Shown piece after piece: positions 26,910 through 36,018 of a stretch of 64,000 nucleotides of DNA. The notes under the pieces are model-generated. The model did no database searches and was not told where the DNA came from. It was given only the letters and a program-made list of their open reading frames with translations. The position numbers and the translations under genes were made by a program. The stretch covers positions 124,001 to 188,000 of the forward strand of contig NZ_WNNK01000008.1 of the NCBI RefSeq assembly GCF_009724245.1, given 5' to 3'. This DNA is from Pseudomonas spelaei. GTDB taxonomy: Bacteria > Pseudomonadota > Gammaproteobacteria > Pseudomonadales > Pseudomonadaceae. How positions within the stretch are numbered: the stretch's first letter is position 1; every line of letters starts with the position of its first letter.

Positions 26910-28199
26910 ATGAAAAAAGTAATGCTCAAGACGACACTTAGCCTCGCCGTTGCAATGGCTTCCTCCCAACTGTTCGCGAGCGGCTTCGCCCTCAACGAAC
27001 AGGACGTTGCCGGGATGGGTACTGGTTTTGCCGGGCGCTCCTCTTCTGCCGAAAACGCTAGCACTGTTTATGGTAACCCTGCCGGTATGGCTCGCCTGGA
27101 AGGCCAGCAAATCACGGGCGGTGTTGCAGCGATTGATGCCTCGACCAACATCAAAGACACCAGTGGCCGCTCCCGTGGCTCCAACAAAGGCGACATGGTG
27201 CCTTTCACTGCTGTGCCTTTCGGTTTCTACACCAACAAACTCAACGATCAATGGGCTGTAGGCTTCGGTGTCTACGCACCGTTCGGCTTGGTAACTGACT
27301 ACGAAAGTGGCTTCCAGGGCCGTGCCTTCGGCAGCAAGAGTGAAGTTCAAGTCATCACGTTCCAACCCACCGTCAGCTACGCCTTCAACGATCGCGTTTC
27401 CATCGGCTTTGGCCCGACGATCAACCGCATTTCCGGTACTTTGGAATCCGAACCAAGTCTTCAGGCACTGGTTCCAGGCAGTGGTGACAACCGAATCAAG
27501 GTCAAGGGTGATGATACTGCCCTCGGTTTCAACGCCGGTATCCTGGTGCAAGCCACCGACACCACCCGCGTGGGCCTGACTTACCACTCGAAAGTGAAGT
27601 ACAAGCTGGAAGGCCACACCGAGGTGTCCCCAGGTGCCGGCGTACCCGCCACGGTACTTGCCAACCGCCGCTATGACGCATCACTGAAAGTCGACACCCC
27701 CGAGTCGTGGGACCTGTCGGTCACCCAAGACCTCAGTGACGTCTGGAAACTCTATGCCGGTGCTTCCTGGACCCGTTGGAGCCGCCTCAAGGACATCACC
27801 GTCGAAAACGAAGGCGTCACCCGCGCTGGCGGCATCGCTGCTCCTGGCATGGTTGGCACCATCAAGGAAGAGCAGAACTGGCACGACACCTGGGCCTATG
27901 CCGTGGGTACTTCGTACCGCGTCACCAAGCAGGTTGTGCTGCGTACCGGCCTGACCTTCGACCAGTCGCCAACCAACAACACTGATCGCTCTCCTCGAAT
28001 CCCTACCGGTGACCGGACTATCTTCAGTCTGGGCCTGGGTTACGACGTGATGCCAAACATGACCGTTGACCTGGCTTACTCCTACCTCAAGGAAGAACCG
28101 ATCAAGGTTGCGCGCAGCAACGCACTGGGCCAGTCCTACAACGCCAAGTATGAAAACAGCGCCAACGGTTTCGGCTTGGGTGTGACGTACAAGTTCTGA
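26910..28199 (+). CDS. OmpP1/FadL-family outer-membrane transporter
   Basis: A 429-aa outer-membrane beta-barrel for hydrophobic compounds such as long-chain fatty acids. It has a signal peptide (residues 1-24, ending SQLFA) followed by the FadL N-terminal plug sequence SGFALNEQDVAGMGTGFAGR and NASTVYGNPAGMA, with the NPA motif. Alternating strands fill the rest and end GFGLGVTYKF with a terminal Phe. The ATG follows GGAG at eight bases. It is monocistronic and closed by a shared terminator. Pseudomonas has several FadL paralogues, and which one this is cannot be said. Confidence 0.92.
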   Translation: MKKVMLKTTLSLAVAMASSQLFASGFALNEQDVAGMGTGFAGRSSSAENASTVYGNPAGMARLEGQQITGGVAAIDASTNIKDTSGRSRGSNKGDMVPFTAVPFGFYTNKLNDQWAVGFGVYAPFGLVTDYESGFQGRAFGSKSEVQVITFQPTVSYAFNDRVSIGFGPTINRISGTLESEPSLQALVPGSGDNRIKVKGDDTALGFNAGILVQATDTTRVGLTYHSKVKYKLEGHTEVSPGAGVPATVLANRRYDASLKVDTPESWDLSVTQDLSDVWKLYAGASWTRWSRLKDITVENEGVTRAGGIAAPGMVGTIKEEQNWHDTWAYAVGTSYRVTKQVVLRTGLTFDQSPTNNTDRSPRIPTGDRTIFSLGLGYDVMPNMTVDLAYSYLKEEPIKVARSNALGQSYNAKYENSANGFGLGVTYKF

Positions 28200-28213
28200 T
28201 CCGCTGATGCATG

Positions 28214-28252
28214 AAAAAGCCCCGCTCTCTTGCAAAAGAGGCGGGGCTTTTT
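28214..28252. terminator. Bidirectional terminator between fadL-type gene and glutathione peroxidase
   Basis: AAAAAGCCCCGC and GCGGGGCTTTTT form a long stem extended by CTCTTGCAAAAGAG. It has T-runs on both strands and lies between convergent genes. Confidence 0.92.
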
Positions 28253-28264
28253 AGTGGCTGACAA

Positions 28265-28816
28265 TCAGGGTTTAGAGGCCAACGCCTGCTCGACCGCCTT
28301 GATCAGGTCAGGGCTGTCCGGCTTGGTCAAACTGGAAAAGCTGGCAATCACCTTGCCCTGGCGATCCACCACATACTTGTAGAAATTCCACTTCGGCGCA
28401 CTGCTTTGCTGCGCCAGAACCTTGAACAGATGCACGGCGTCCGGCCCCTTGACCTGTTGCGGCTCGGTCATGGTAAAGGTCACACCGTAATTGACGTAGC
28501 AAACCTTGGCCGTCTCTTCACCGGTCTTGGCTTCCTGCTTGAAGTCATCGGACGGCACGCCAATCACCTCCAGGCCATCGCTCTTGTAGCGCTGGTACAA
28601 CGCTTCAAGGCCCTTGAACTGGGGCGCGAAGCCACAGAAGCTCGCGGTGTTGACGATCACCAGCGGCTTGCCGGCGAAGCGCTGGCACAAGTCGATGGAC
28701 TCCTTGGCGCGCAACTTGGGCAATTGGCCTTCGAGCAACGGTGGGCAATCGGCGGCCATGGCGACGCCGCCAAAAGCCACCAGCAGGGCTGGAACTGCAA
28801 GCCAGCGCATCAGCAT
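28265..28816 (-). CDS. Glutathione peroxidase-family protein, exported
   Basis: A thiol peroxidase of 183 aa with a signal peptide (residues 1-21, ending GVAMA before ADCPPLL), so it is probably periplasmic. The peroxidatic cysteine is in [20 protein letters not shown] near residue 60. The later [18 protein letters not shown] matches the family's Trp-Asn motif, and the catalytic Gln position is harder to place. The ATG at 28816 follows AAGGA at eight bases. Periplasmic location differs from the cytosolic BtuE type. Confidence 0.88.
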   Translation of the reverse strand: MLMRWLAVPALLVAFGGVAMAADCPPLLEGQLPKLRAKESIDLCQRFAGKPLVIVNTASFCGFAPQFKGLEALYQRYKSDGLEVIGVPSDDFKQEAKTGEETAKVCYVNYGVTFTMTEPQQVKGPDAVHLFKVLAQQSSAPKWNFYKYVVDRQGKVIASFSSLTKPDSPDLIKAVEQALASKP

Positions 28817-28850
28817 GTCGAGTGTCCTTGAATAGGGTCAGACACCGAAC

Positions 28851-28973
28851 TTAACAGATCGCCATGCCCAACTGCATCAACGCCAGACCGCCTCGCTGCC
28901 AGCCCCACCATGCCAGGAGCAGCAGAAGCATCAACGTCCCCGCTGCACCGAGCCAATACCAGGTCGTACTCAT
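28851..28973 (-). CDS. 40-aa single-span membrane microprotein coupled to the MFS gene
   Basis: A reading frame starting at the ATG at 28971-28973, whose first bases overlap the MFS stop as ATGA. The product starts MSTTWYWLGAAGTLMLLLLL and ends in WWGWQRGGLALMQLGMAIC, with one clear membrane helix (about residues 6-24) and a basic, aromatic-rich edge (WWGWQR). The stop is TAA at 28851. The overlap implies translational coupling with the transporter, so it may be an accessory subunit. It is too short for standard ORF calling. Existence is inferred from coupling and composition. Confidence 0.6.
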   Translation of the reverse strand: MSTTWYWLGAAGTLMLLLLLAWWGWQRGGLALMQLGMAIC

Positions 28974-30178
28974 GCGGCCTCCATCTGTGCCTGCAATCGC
29001 GCCACCGGGCGCTCGCGCACCGGCCAGTTCAAGGCAGCGGCGAGCAGACTCAGGAGAATCGCCACCTGCCAGATCAAATCGTAGCTGCCGGTTCGATCAT
29101 AGACCACACCACCCAACCAGCCGCCGAGGAACGACCCCAACTGATGGAACAGGAACACGATCCCACCCAACATGGAAAGGTTTCTGACGCCGAACAAGGT
29201 AGCCACAGTGCCATTGGTCAGTGGCACCGTCGACAACCACAGGAAGCCCATGGCCATGCCGAACAGATAAGCACTGGTTTGCGTCACCGGCGCCCACAGA
29301 AAGATCACAATCACCACCGCCCGTAACAAATACAACCCGGTCAGCAAGCGTGGCTTGGACATGCGCCCCCCTAGCCAGCCGGCGGTGTAAGTCCCGAAGA
29401 TATTGAATAACCCGATCAGCGCCAGCACCGTGGTGCCCACTGAGGCTGGCAAATGCTGATCCACCAGATACGACGGCAGATGCACGCCGATAAAGACCAC
29501 CTGGAACCCGCAAACAAAGAAGCCGAAAGACAGCAGCCAGAACCCGGAATGGGAACACGCTTCGCGAAGTGCCTCGGTCAAGGTCTGCTGACCCGCCATC
29601 GTCGGCAGCGGGCGATCCTTGAGCATGCTCACCAGCGGGACAATCAAGGCCACTAGCAGGCCCAGTGTCAGCAACGCTGCCGACCAGCCCAGCCAGCCGA
29701 TCAAACCCAATGTGCCCGGCAGCATGGCGAACTGGCCAAAGGAACCTGCGGCACTGGCAATACCCATGGCCATGCTGCGTTTCTCCGCCGGCACAGCGCG
29801 CCCCACCACGCCAAGGATCACCGAAAACGAGGTGCCCGACAGGCCAATGCCGATCAACAACCCGGCACTCAGAGACAACGACCACGCCGAGTCGGACAAG
29901 CCCATGAACACCAGGCCCAAGGCATAAAGCACACCGCCGATCATCACCACCTTGGCCGCGCCGAAGCGATCGGCCAGGGCGCCGGTGAAAGGCTGCGCCA
30001 GGCCCCAGATCAGGTTTTGCAAGGCAATGGCAAAAGCAAAGGTCTCACGGCCCCAGCCGAATTCGGCACTCATGGGCGCCAGGAACAGGCCGAAGCCATG
30101 TCGCACGCCAAGGGACAACGCCAGGATCAGCGCGCTCCCGACAAGAATCCAGCCACTGGTCCGCCACATCGAGGTCAT
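28970..30178 (-). CDS. Major facilitator superfamily transporter
   Basis: A 402-aa inner-membrane permease with twelve predicted helices. It has MFS-type landmarks: AQPFTGALADRFGAAKVV near residue 65 (motif A region), GIGLSGTSFSVILGVVGRAVP near 110, and a second-half GRMSKPRLLTG loop. It lies 54 bases after a MarR gene, with GGAG eight bases before its ATG and a palindromic operator 17 bases upstream. The arrangement suggests regulated efflux or uptake of a small molecule. The C-terminal stop overlaps the 40-aa gene. The substrate is unknown. Confidence 0.92.
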   Translation of the reverse strand: MTSMWRTSGWILVGSALILALSLGVRHGFGLFLAPMSAEFGWGRETFAFAIALQNLIWGLAQPFTGALADRFGAAKVVMIGGVLYALGLVFMGLSDSAWSLSLSAGLLIGIGLSGTSFSVILGVVGRAVPAEKRSMAMGIASAAGSFGQFAMLPGTLGLIGWLGWSAALLTLGLLVALIVPLVSMLKDRPLPTMAGQQTLTEALREACSHSGFWLLSFGFFVCGFQVVFIGVHLPSYLVDQHLPASVGTTVLALIGLFNIFGTYTAGWLGGRMSKPRLLTGLYLLRAVVIVIFLWAPVTQTSAYLFGMAMGFLWLSTVPLTNGTVATLFGVRNLSMLGGIVFLFHQLGSFLGGWLGGVVYDRTGSYDLIWQVAILLSLLAAALNWPVRERPVARLQAQMEAA

Positions 30179-30194
30179 TTCTTGTTCTCCGCTT

Positions 30195-30210
30195 GCGGGT
30201 ATATACCCGC
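30195..30210. promoter_or_regulatory. Palindromic operator upstream of the MFS gene
   Basis: GCGGGTATATACCCGC is a perfect 16-base palindrome 17 bases before the MFS start. A near-identical copy lies before the marR gene at 30641-30656. Pairing with a MarR gene points to it as the binding site. Confidence 0.75.
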
Positions 30211-30232
30211 TTGTATTCGAACAAACCCGCGC

Positions 30233-30637
30233 TTAGGCGAGTTCGTCCAGCAAGGCCAACAGGGTTTCGCGCTTTTCGGCTCCCAACTTGTCGATCAACT
30301 TCTGCTGTGCCGCTTCCCAGGCCGGCAAGGCCGCAGCAAGCCGCTCATGGCCCCCCTCGGTGAGCAACACCAGGCGATTGCGCAGATCATCGCCCTCGAC
30401 CAATTGCACCAGGCCTTCGCCTTCCAGCACCCGGAGATTACGCCCCAACGTGCTGCGGTCCAGGCCCATGGCCTCGGCCAGGCTGGAAATGCTCGGTTGA
30501 TCGAGACGCTGCAAGTTGCACAGCAAAGAATACTGGGCAACGTTGATCCCGAAGCCGTCGAGAGCGCCGTCGTAATGCCTGCTGACGCCACGAGCGGCAC
30601 GACGCAGGTTGGTACATAAACATTGAGAGGCAAGCAT
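30233..30637 (-). CDS. MarR-family regulator of the adjacent MFS operon
   Basis: A 134-aa winged-helix regulator. The recognition helix region is ISSLAEAMGLDRSTLGRNLRVLEGEGLVQLVEGDDLRNRLVLLT (about residues 49-93). It has two or three N-terminal cysteines (SQCLCTNLRRAARG) that could sense oxidants or electrophiles; this is speculative. The ATG at 30637 has no ribosome-binding site, and a promoter TTGCAT-N17-TATACA ends six bases before it, so the message appears leaderless. Binding to the two palindromes would repress both itself and the MFS gene. Confidence 0.92.
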   Translation of the reverse strand: MLASQCLCTNLRRAARGVSRHYDGALDGFGINVAQYSLLCNLQRLDQPSISSLAEAMGLDRSTLGRNLRVLEGEGLVQLVEGDDLRNRLVLLTEGGHERLAAALPAWEAAQQKLIDKLGAEKRETLLALLDELA

Positions 30638-30640
30638 GGA

Positions 30641-30656
30641 GCGTGTATATACCCGC
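30641..30656 (-). promoter_or_regulatory. marR promoter overlapped by its operator
   Basis: GCGTGTATATACCCGC differs by one base from the operator at 30195-30210. On the minus strand it contains the -10 TATACA of a promoter whose -35 TTGCAT lies 17 bases further upstream (about 30667-30672). The expected transcript start falls at the marR ATG. Confidence 0.7.
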
Positions 30657-30679
30657 GATTAAGGAAATGCAAGAAACGG

Positions 30680-31408
30680 TTACAACACCAGGCCGACCAA
30701 CACCGCGACTTCCAGCAGTTCCAACAAGGCTCCTGCCGTATCGCCAGTAGTGCCGCCGAGTCGATTGACCATCAGCTGCCGCAGCCCGATAAAACACAGA
30801 GACGCCAGCAATACGGCAAGCCCGCCGCTGAAACCACCGATCAACACACAGGCCAGCCCACTGAGGATCAGTACCTGTTGGCCGACGATTCTCGGTAAAT
30901 GATCCGACAACGCCTGGCCCAAACCACCCGCCCGCACGTAGCGCGTGGTCAGAAATAACGCCAGCATCGAGCTGCGACCGATCAGCGGTGCCAGGATCAA
31001 CGCGGCGCCATTGTGCTGTTCAATCAGCGCCACCAACGCGGTGAACTTGAGCAGCAACACCAGCCCAAGGGTGACCACGGCAATTGGCCCGCTGCGCGGA
31101 TCCTTCATGATCGTCAGGGTCCGTTCACGGTCGCCAAAGCCGCCCAACCAGGCATCCGCGCTGTCTGCCAAACCGTCCAGGTGCAAACCACCGCTGAGCA
31201 ACACCCACGCGGTCAGCAGCAACGCGGCGTGCAACAGCACAGGCGCGCCCATCAACACAGAGTTCAAGCCCCACAACAGCAGCCCGAACAGCAATCCCAC
31301 CAACGGATAAAACAGCAACGAGCGACCCAGTTCCTGAGGCTGCGGCATGCCCGGCAGGCGAATCGGCAAGCTGCTGAGAAACTGCAGGGCAATCCAGAAC
31401 GGCAGCAT
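30680..31408 (-). CDS. cobS: Adenosylcobinamide-GDP ribazoletransferase (cobalamin synthase)
   Basis: CobS (CobV) is an inner-membrane enzyme that joins alpha-ribazole or its phosphate to adenosylcobinamide-GDP, the last assembly step. The 242-aa protein has 5-7 hydrophobic helices and the family signature GGLHLDGLADSADAWLGG near residue 60, followed by KDPRSGPIAVVTLGLVLLLKF. It starts two bases after the cobC stop. It is the last cob gene: its stop is 24 bases before the marR operator with no terminator visible, so cob transcripts may read into marR. Confidence 0.95.
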   Translation of the reverse strand: MLPFWIALQFLSSLPIRLPGMPQPQELGRSLLFYPLVGLLFGLLLWGLNSVLMGAPVLLHAALLLTAWVLLSGGLHLDGLADSADAWLGGFGDRERTLTIMKDPRSGPIAVVTLGLVLLLKFTALVALIEQHNGAALILAPLIGRSSMLALFLTTRYVRAGGLGQALSDHLPRIVGQQVLILSGLACVLIGGFSGGLAVLLASLCFIGLRQLMVNRLGGTTGDTAGALLELLEVAVLVGLVL

Positions 31409-31410
31409 GA

Positions 31411-31986
31411 TCAGAATCCTTCCTTCAAGACGCCATCGGCTTCGACCTTCAGGCTGAACAACCCGCCGTGGCCGACTTCAACATTCAACAATTGCTCTCG
31501 GGGCAAGCCGCGAGCCTGAGCCAATAGCAAGCGCATGACACCACCATGGCTGATCAACAGTACTCGCCGGCCAGCATAGGCTTGATGCAAGCGAGCGACA
31601 GCCCCCAAGACACGTGCAGAAAACTGCAAAACCGGCTCACCCTGTGGCGGCGTGAAGCCGTAGGGATCGGCCCAGAACAGGCCCAGCGCCTCGGCATCGG
31701 TTTCCATCAACTTCGCCGCGCTCTGGCCTTCCCAGGCACCGAAGTGCAACTCTTGCAGGTCCTTTTCCAAGGTGACCGGTACCCCCAAACGTGCGCCCAA
31801 CTCATCGGCAAACTGCGCACAGCGTTGCAGCGGCGAGCTGACCAATCGGTCCCAGGGCCCCTGCTCCATCACGGCGGTGCGCATCTGTTCCCAGCCCTTG
31901 GCGGTCAGCGCATCGTCCAGGCTGCCCCGCAGGCCACCGCCCAGCTCGGTTTCGCCATGGCGGAGCAAGTCCAGGTGCAAAGTCAT
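31411..31986 (-). CDS. cobC: Alpha-ribazole phosphatase (histidine phosphatase family)
   Basis: CobC removes the phosphate from alpha-ribazole-5'-phosphate or adenosylcobalamin phosphate. The 191-aa product has the phosphoglycerate-mutase-type active site [28 protein letters not shown] at the N-terminus (catalytic His in RHGE) and the second His in [13 protein letters not shown] near residue 145. It overlaps cobT by four bases (ATGA) and precedes cobS. The family includes other phosphatases; the operon gives the specific call. Confidence 0.92.
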   Translation of the reverse strand: MTLHLDLLRHGETELGGGLRGSLDDALTAKGWEQMRTAVMEQGPWDRLVSSPLQRCAQFADELGARLGVPVTLEKDLQELHFGAWEGQSAAKLMETDAEALGLFWADPYGFTPPQGEPVLQFSARVLGAVARLHQAYAGRRVLLISHGGVMRLLLAQARGLPREQLLNVEVGHGGLFSLKVEADGVLKEGF

Positions 31987-33038
31987 GCCGGACGATCCGC
32001 CACGGCTGCTTCAGCGAAGGTCGCCATCTGCCCGTGCAACGCGCAAGCCAGTTGCAACAACGGCACCGCCAGCGCGGCGCCACTGCCCTCGCCCAGGCGC
32101 AGACCCAACTCCAGCAAGGGTTCGGCCTCGAGGCTTTGCAGCACATGACGATGACCCGGCTCAGCGCCCCGATGGCCGAACAACAGCCATGCACGGCACG
32201 CCGGATTCAACCGTGTGGCCACCAACGCTGCGACGCTGCAGATAAAGCCGTCCACCAACACCACCACACCCTCTTGGGCACAGGCCAGATAAGCGCCCAC
32301 CAGCGCCGCAATCTCAAAACCGCCAAGGTTGAACAAGGTTTGCAGGGCATCACCACGCTGCGCCGCGTGGAATGCCAGCGCCCGCTCGATAACGGCCACT
32401 TTGTGACTGACACCCTGGGCATTCAGGCCAGTGCCGGGACCGGTCAAATCACTCACCCGGCAGTCCAGCAACGCACACGCCAGCGCACTGGCCGCAGTGG
32501 TGTTGCCGATGCCCATCTCGCCGCCGATAAACAACTGGGCACCCACCGCAATGGCGCGGCGCACACTGTCGCGGCCGGCTTCCAGAGCCAGTCGCCCCTG
32601 AGCCTCGGTCATCGCCGCAGCGTTGACGAAGTTGGCGGTGCCCGCAGCGATATTCAGGTGACGCACCCCCGGCAGGTTCAGCGACGGCGTGACGGTACCG
32701 AGGTCGACCACTTCCAGTTGCGCATCCAACTGACGCGCCAGGACGCTGATAGCCGCGCCACCGGTGACGAAGTTGTGCAGCATCTGCCCGGTGACTTCCT
32801 GGGGAAATGCCGAAACGCCTTCAGCCACAACGCCGTGATCACCGGCAAAGATCGCGATCCATACCTGATCAACATTGGGTTTGACTTGCCCTTGCAAGCC
32901 GGCCAGTTGCACGGCCACGGCCTCCAGCTGGCCGAGGGAGCCGGCGGGTTTGGTCAGTTGTTGCTGACGGGCCAGGGCTTGTTCGTGCGCCTGGGCGTCG
33001 ATCGCTTTGCAGGGGTTGAGCCACCAGGTGTCGGTCAT
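31983..33038 (-). CDS. cobT: Nicotinate-nucleotide-dimethylbenzimidazole phosphoribosyltransferase
   Basis: CobT activates the lower ligand: DMB plus nicotinate mononucleotide gives alpha-ribazole phosphate. From the ATG at 33038 the product is 351 aa ([16 protein letters not shown]), the family size. Features are [18 protein letters not shown] near residue 35, [23 protein letters not shown] and [14 protein letters not shown] near 175, and the C-terminal catalytic Glu region ending before [10 protein letters not shown]. It overlaps both neighbours by ATGA. With BluB in the same operon, DMB is probably made by the cell. Confidence 0.96.
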   Translation of the reverse strand: MTDTWWLNPCKAIDAQAHEQALARQQQLTKPAGSLGQLEAVAVQLAGLQGQVKPNVDQVWIAIFAGDHGVVAEGVSAFPQEVTGQMLHNFVTGGAAISVLARQLDAQLEVVDLGTVTPSLNLPGVRHLNIAAGTANFVNAAAMTEAQGRLALEAGRDSVRRAIAVGAQLFIGGEMGIGNTTAASALACALLDCRVSDLTGPGTGLNAQGVSHKVAVIERALAFHAAQRGDALQTLFNLGGFEIAALVGAYLACAQEGVVVLVDGFICSVAALVATRLNPACRAWLLFGHRGAEPGHRHVLQSLEAEPLLELGLRLGEGSGAALAVPLLQLACALHGQMATFAEAAVADRPA

Positions 33039-33556
33039 AACGCAGTACCTTTCAAAGTCAGGGGCAGGCCGGCAACGGTCAGGACAACACGCTGACAACG
33101 TTCGGCCAGGGCTTGATGCAGCCAACCGGCTTCATCGACATAGCGGCGAGTCAATTCGCCCAGCGGCACGACACCCAGACCGGTCTCGTTGCTGACAAAA
33201 ACAATTTCACCTGGCAGGGATGCCAGGGTTTGTAACAGGGCTTCGCGTTCTTCGGTGAGGCGCTTGGGGTTTTCGAGCATCAGCAGGTTGGTTAGCCACA
33301 GAGTCAGGCAGTCCACCAACAGGAAGCGGTCGGGGGCGGCGTTTTCGCGCAGGACGCGGGCGAGTTCGATGGGCTCTTCGATCAGGCCCCACTCGGCTGG
33401 GCGGCGTTGGCGGTGATGGGCCACGCGTTCGTTCATTTCGCCGTCCAGGGGTTGGCTGGTGGCTATGTAGGTCACCGGTAGTGCGCTGTTGATGGCGAGT
33501 GTTTCTGCCAGGCGGCTTTTGCCGGAGCGGGCGCCGCCCAGGATCAGTTGGAGCAT
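33035..33556 (-). CDS. cobU: Adenosylcobinamide kinase / guanylyltransferase
   Basis: CobU (CobP) phosphorylates adenosylcobinamide and transfers GMP to it. The 173-aa protein starts at the ATG at 33556 with [18 protein letters not shown], the P-loop. The later segments [24 protein letters not shown] (guanylylated His region) and [11 protein letters not shown] complete the signature. It is the first gene after the nested repeat at 33615-34521, so its expression depends on read-through of that structure or on an unseen local promoter. Confidence 0.96.
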   Translation of the reverse strand: MLQLILGGARSGKSRLAETLAINSALPVTYIATSQPLDGEMNERVAHHRQRRPAEWGLIEEPIELARVLRENAAPDRFLLVDCLTLWLTNLLMLENPKRLTEEREALLQTLASLPGEIVFVSNETGLGVVPLGELTRRYVDEAGWLHQALAERCQRVVLTVAGLPLTLKGTAL

Positions 33557-33614
33557 TGGTTTTGGCCTCGTTTTGAGTGGGTGTATATCCGGATTTTTGG
33601 TAACGGCCACCTAT

Positions 33615-34521
33615 GGTTCCGCTCTTACAGCGGGTCACTTTTGAAAAGAGCCCAAAAGTAACCAAAAGGCTCTTGCCCCACCACTCGGTGCCTCGCCTAG
33701 GCTCGGCATGCCCTCACTCCGGCATTGCTCCGTGGGCCGCCGCAATGGGCCATCCCTGGCCCAGTGCGGCTAAACCGGCGTCCTGCCGGTTTACCCACGG
33801 CCCAATGCCTGCGTTCGGCCAGCGTGGTTTAACGGGGCGCCTAAGATCAAAGTCAAAAGCAGATCAAGAACACAGCGGCCTACGGGCCGGCTTGAGTGGT
33901 GTGAAGCAAAGGCAAGATCAAAAGCAGGCGCGGTCTACTGTGGGAGTTGGCTTGCCTGCGATGGCCATGGGTATCTACACATCTTTTGAATCCTGCGAAA
34001 ACCCTGTAGCCGCTGCCGAGGTACGAGGCTGCGATGGGCTGCGTAGCGGCCCCTAGGGCGCTCCTGCGGTCCGCATCGCAGCCTCGTGCCTCGGCAGCGG
34101 CTACAGAAACTGTGTAGATACCCATGCTGCGATGGCATCACCTCGGTGTTCCTGAAAGACCGAGTTGCCTGCATCGCAAGCAAGCCAGCTCCCACAGAAA
34201 AGCAGATCTGCTTTCGCTCTGGCCCTGGCCCTTGCCTTTGCTTCTACCACTCAGGTCGGCTTTCAGGCCGCCGTGCTGTTGATTTTGATCTTAGGCGCCC
34301 CGTTAAACCACGCTGGCCGAACGCAGGTATTACGCAGTGGGCATCCCGGCATGGATGCCGGGATAGCCGCGTTGGGCCATGGATGGCCCGTCGCGGCGGC
34401 CCACGGAGTAATGCCGGAGTGAGGGCATGCCGAGCCACAGCGAGGCACCGAGTGGTGGGGCAAGAGCCTTTTGGTTACTTTTGGGCTCTTTTCAAAAGTG
34501 ACCCGCTGTAAGAGCGGAACC
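33615..34521. repeat. Nested 0.9-kb inverted repeat with REP elements
   Basis: The outer arms (about 33615-33945 and 34190-34521) are imperfect inverted copies of about 330 bases, starting GGTTCCGCTCTTACAGCGGG and ending in its complement. Inside lies a family A REP pair (33939-33962 and 34171-34196), then matching GGGTATCTACAC/GTGTAGATACCC arms. At the centre is a family C REP pair (34006-34034 and 34075-34105). No gene is encoded; short frames here are artefacts of the repeat. It fills most of the 1-kb gap between cobQ and cobU. The outer sequence resembles a dispersed repeat of the P. fluorescens group. Confidence 0.88.
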
Positions 34522-34566
34522 AATAGCAGCCGTAACCGCAGCAACGGATATGCCCCCAGTCCAACC

Positions 34567-36018
34567 TCAAACCCCACACAACCCAAGCAACAACCCCGTA
34601 TCCAAATGCCGCTCCACCAAATCCGCCAACCGCTCAATATCCCGCTCACGCAACCCGTGATAATCCACCGTCTGCACATCCTCCAACCCCGCCCACCGCA
34701 ACAACGCACCACACGCCGCCGGCGTCTCAAACACCCCATGCAAATAAGTGCCAAGAATCTGCCCATCATCACTCTGAGCACCATCAAAGCGCCCACCATC
34801 CAGCGCCACCAACGGCTGCTCCAGTGCCGGACCAGTGGTCACCCCCGCATGAATCTCATAACCACTGACCTCAGCATCCTCCAGCAACAACCGCCCACGC
34901 ACATTACGCAGCTGCTTCTCTTCTTCCAACGTAGTGCTGAACGCAAACAACCCTAGACCATCGCTGGACCCCGAAGGCCCTTCAAGCCCCAACGGGTCAT
35001 GCACCTGCTCACCCAGCATCTGCAACCCACCACAAATCCCCAACACCTTACCGCCATAGCGCAAGTGCCGGGCAATCGCCGTATCCCACCCATTGGCCCG
35101 CAAATACGCCAAATCACTGCGCACACTTTTCGAACCCGGCAAGATAATCAGGTCAGCCGCAGGAATCCCCTGCCCCGGCCCGACAAACTGCAAATCCACC
35201 TGCGGATGCAACCGCAGCGGATCAAAATCCGTGTGATTACTGATACGCGGCAACACCGGCACGACCACCTTGAGCACCTGCGCCGCCTTATCAATCTGGC
35301 GCTGGTCAATGCCGTCCTCGGCCTCCAGATGCAGGTCCATCACATAAGGCAAAACCCCCACCACCGGCTTGCCTGTGCGCGCCTCAAGCCAATCCAGGCC
35401 TGGTTGAAGCAAAGCAATATCACCCCGAAACCGATTAATGATGAAACCCTTGACCCGCGCCTGCTCAGTCGGCGACAGCAGTTCCAGCGTCCCCACCAGA
35501 TGCGCGAAAACCCCGCCACGATTGATATCGGCAATCAGCAACACCGGACAATCCACCGCCTCGGCAAAGCCCATGTTGGCAATGTCATTGGCCCGCAGAT
35601 TGATCTCCGCTGGCGAGCCCGCACCTTCGACCATGACCACCGAGTACGCCGCACTCAAGCGCTCATGGGAAGCCAGCACCGCCTGCATGGCGATAGCCTT
35701 GTAGTCGTGATAGGCCACCGCATTCATGCTGGTGACGGCGCGCCCATGGATGATCACCTGGGAGCCGGTGTCGCTGTTGGGCTTGAGCAGCACCGGGTTC
35801 ATGTCGGTGTGCGGCGCCAGGTTTGCCGCTTGGGCCTGGACCGCCTGGGCCCGGCCGATTTCGCCGCCCTCGGCGGTAACCGCGCTGTTGAGCGCCATGT
35901 TCTGCGGTTTGAACGGCACCACCGCCACGCCCTGGCGCACCAGCCAACGGCACAGCGCGGTCACCAGGGTGCTTTTACCGGCATCGGACGTGGTGCCCTG
36001 CACCATCAAAGTACTCAT
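34567..36018 (-). CDS. cobQ: Cobyric acid synthase
   Basis: CobQ amidates adenosylcobyrinic acid a,c-diamide at positions b, d, e and g using glutamine and ATP. From the ATG at 36018 the product is 483 aa. The N-terminal dethiobiotin-synthetase-like domain carries [17 protein letters not shown]. The C-terminal class I glutaminase-like domain has the catalytic Cys in [13 protein letters not shown] near residue 330 and the His in YLHGVFE near 430. The frame runs 55 codons further upstream into cobD without similarity. It overlaps cobD by four bases. Confidence 0.96.
   Translation of the reverse strand: MSTLMVQGTTSDAGKSTLVTALCRWLVRQGVAVVPFKPQNMALNSAVTAEGGEIGRAQAVQAQAANLAPHTDMNPVLLKPNSDTGSQVIIHGRAVTSMNAVAYHDYKAIAMQAVLASHERLSAAYSVVMVEGAGSPAEINLRANDIANMGFAEAVDCPVLLIADINRGGVFAHLVGTLELLSPTEQARVKGFIINRFRGDIALLQPGLDWLEARTGKPVVGVLPYVMDLHLEAEDGIDQRQIDKAAQVLKVVVPVLPRISNHTDFDPLRLHPQVDLQFVGPGQGIPAADLIILPGSKSVRSDLAYLRANGWDTAIARHLRYGGKVLGICGGLQMLGEQVHDPLGLEGPSGSSDGLGLFAFSTTLEEEKQLRNVRGRLLLEDAEVSGYEIHAGVTTGPALEQPLVALDGGRFDGAQSDDGQILGTYLHGVFETPAACGALLRWAGLEDVQTVDYHGLRERDIERLADLVERHLDTGLLLGLCGV

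Noticed and set aside
33613..34799. Several 60-180 aa frames in the cobQ-cobU gap
   Set aside because: They read through the nested inverted repeat, appear in mirrored pairs from its two arms, and have no ribosome-binding sites. Such repeat-derived proteins are commonly misannotated.
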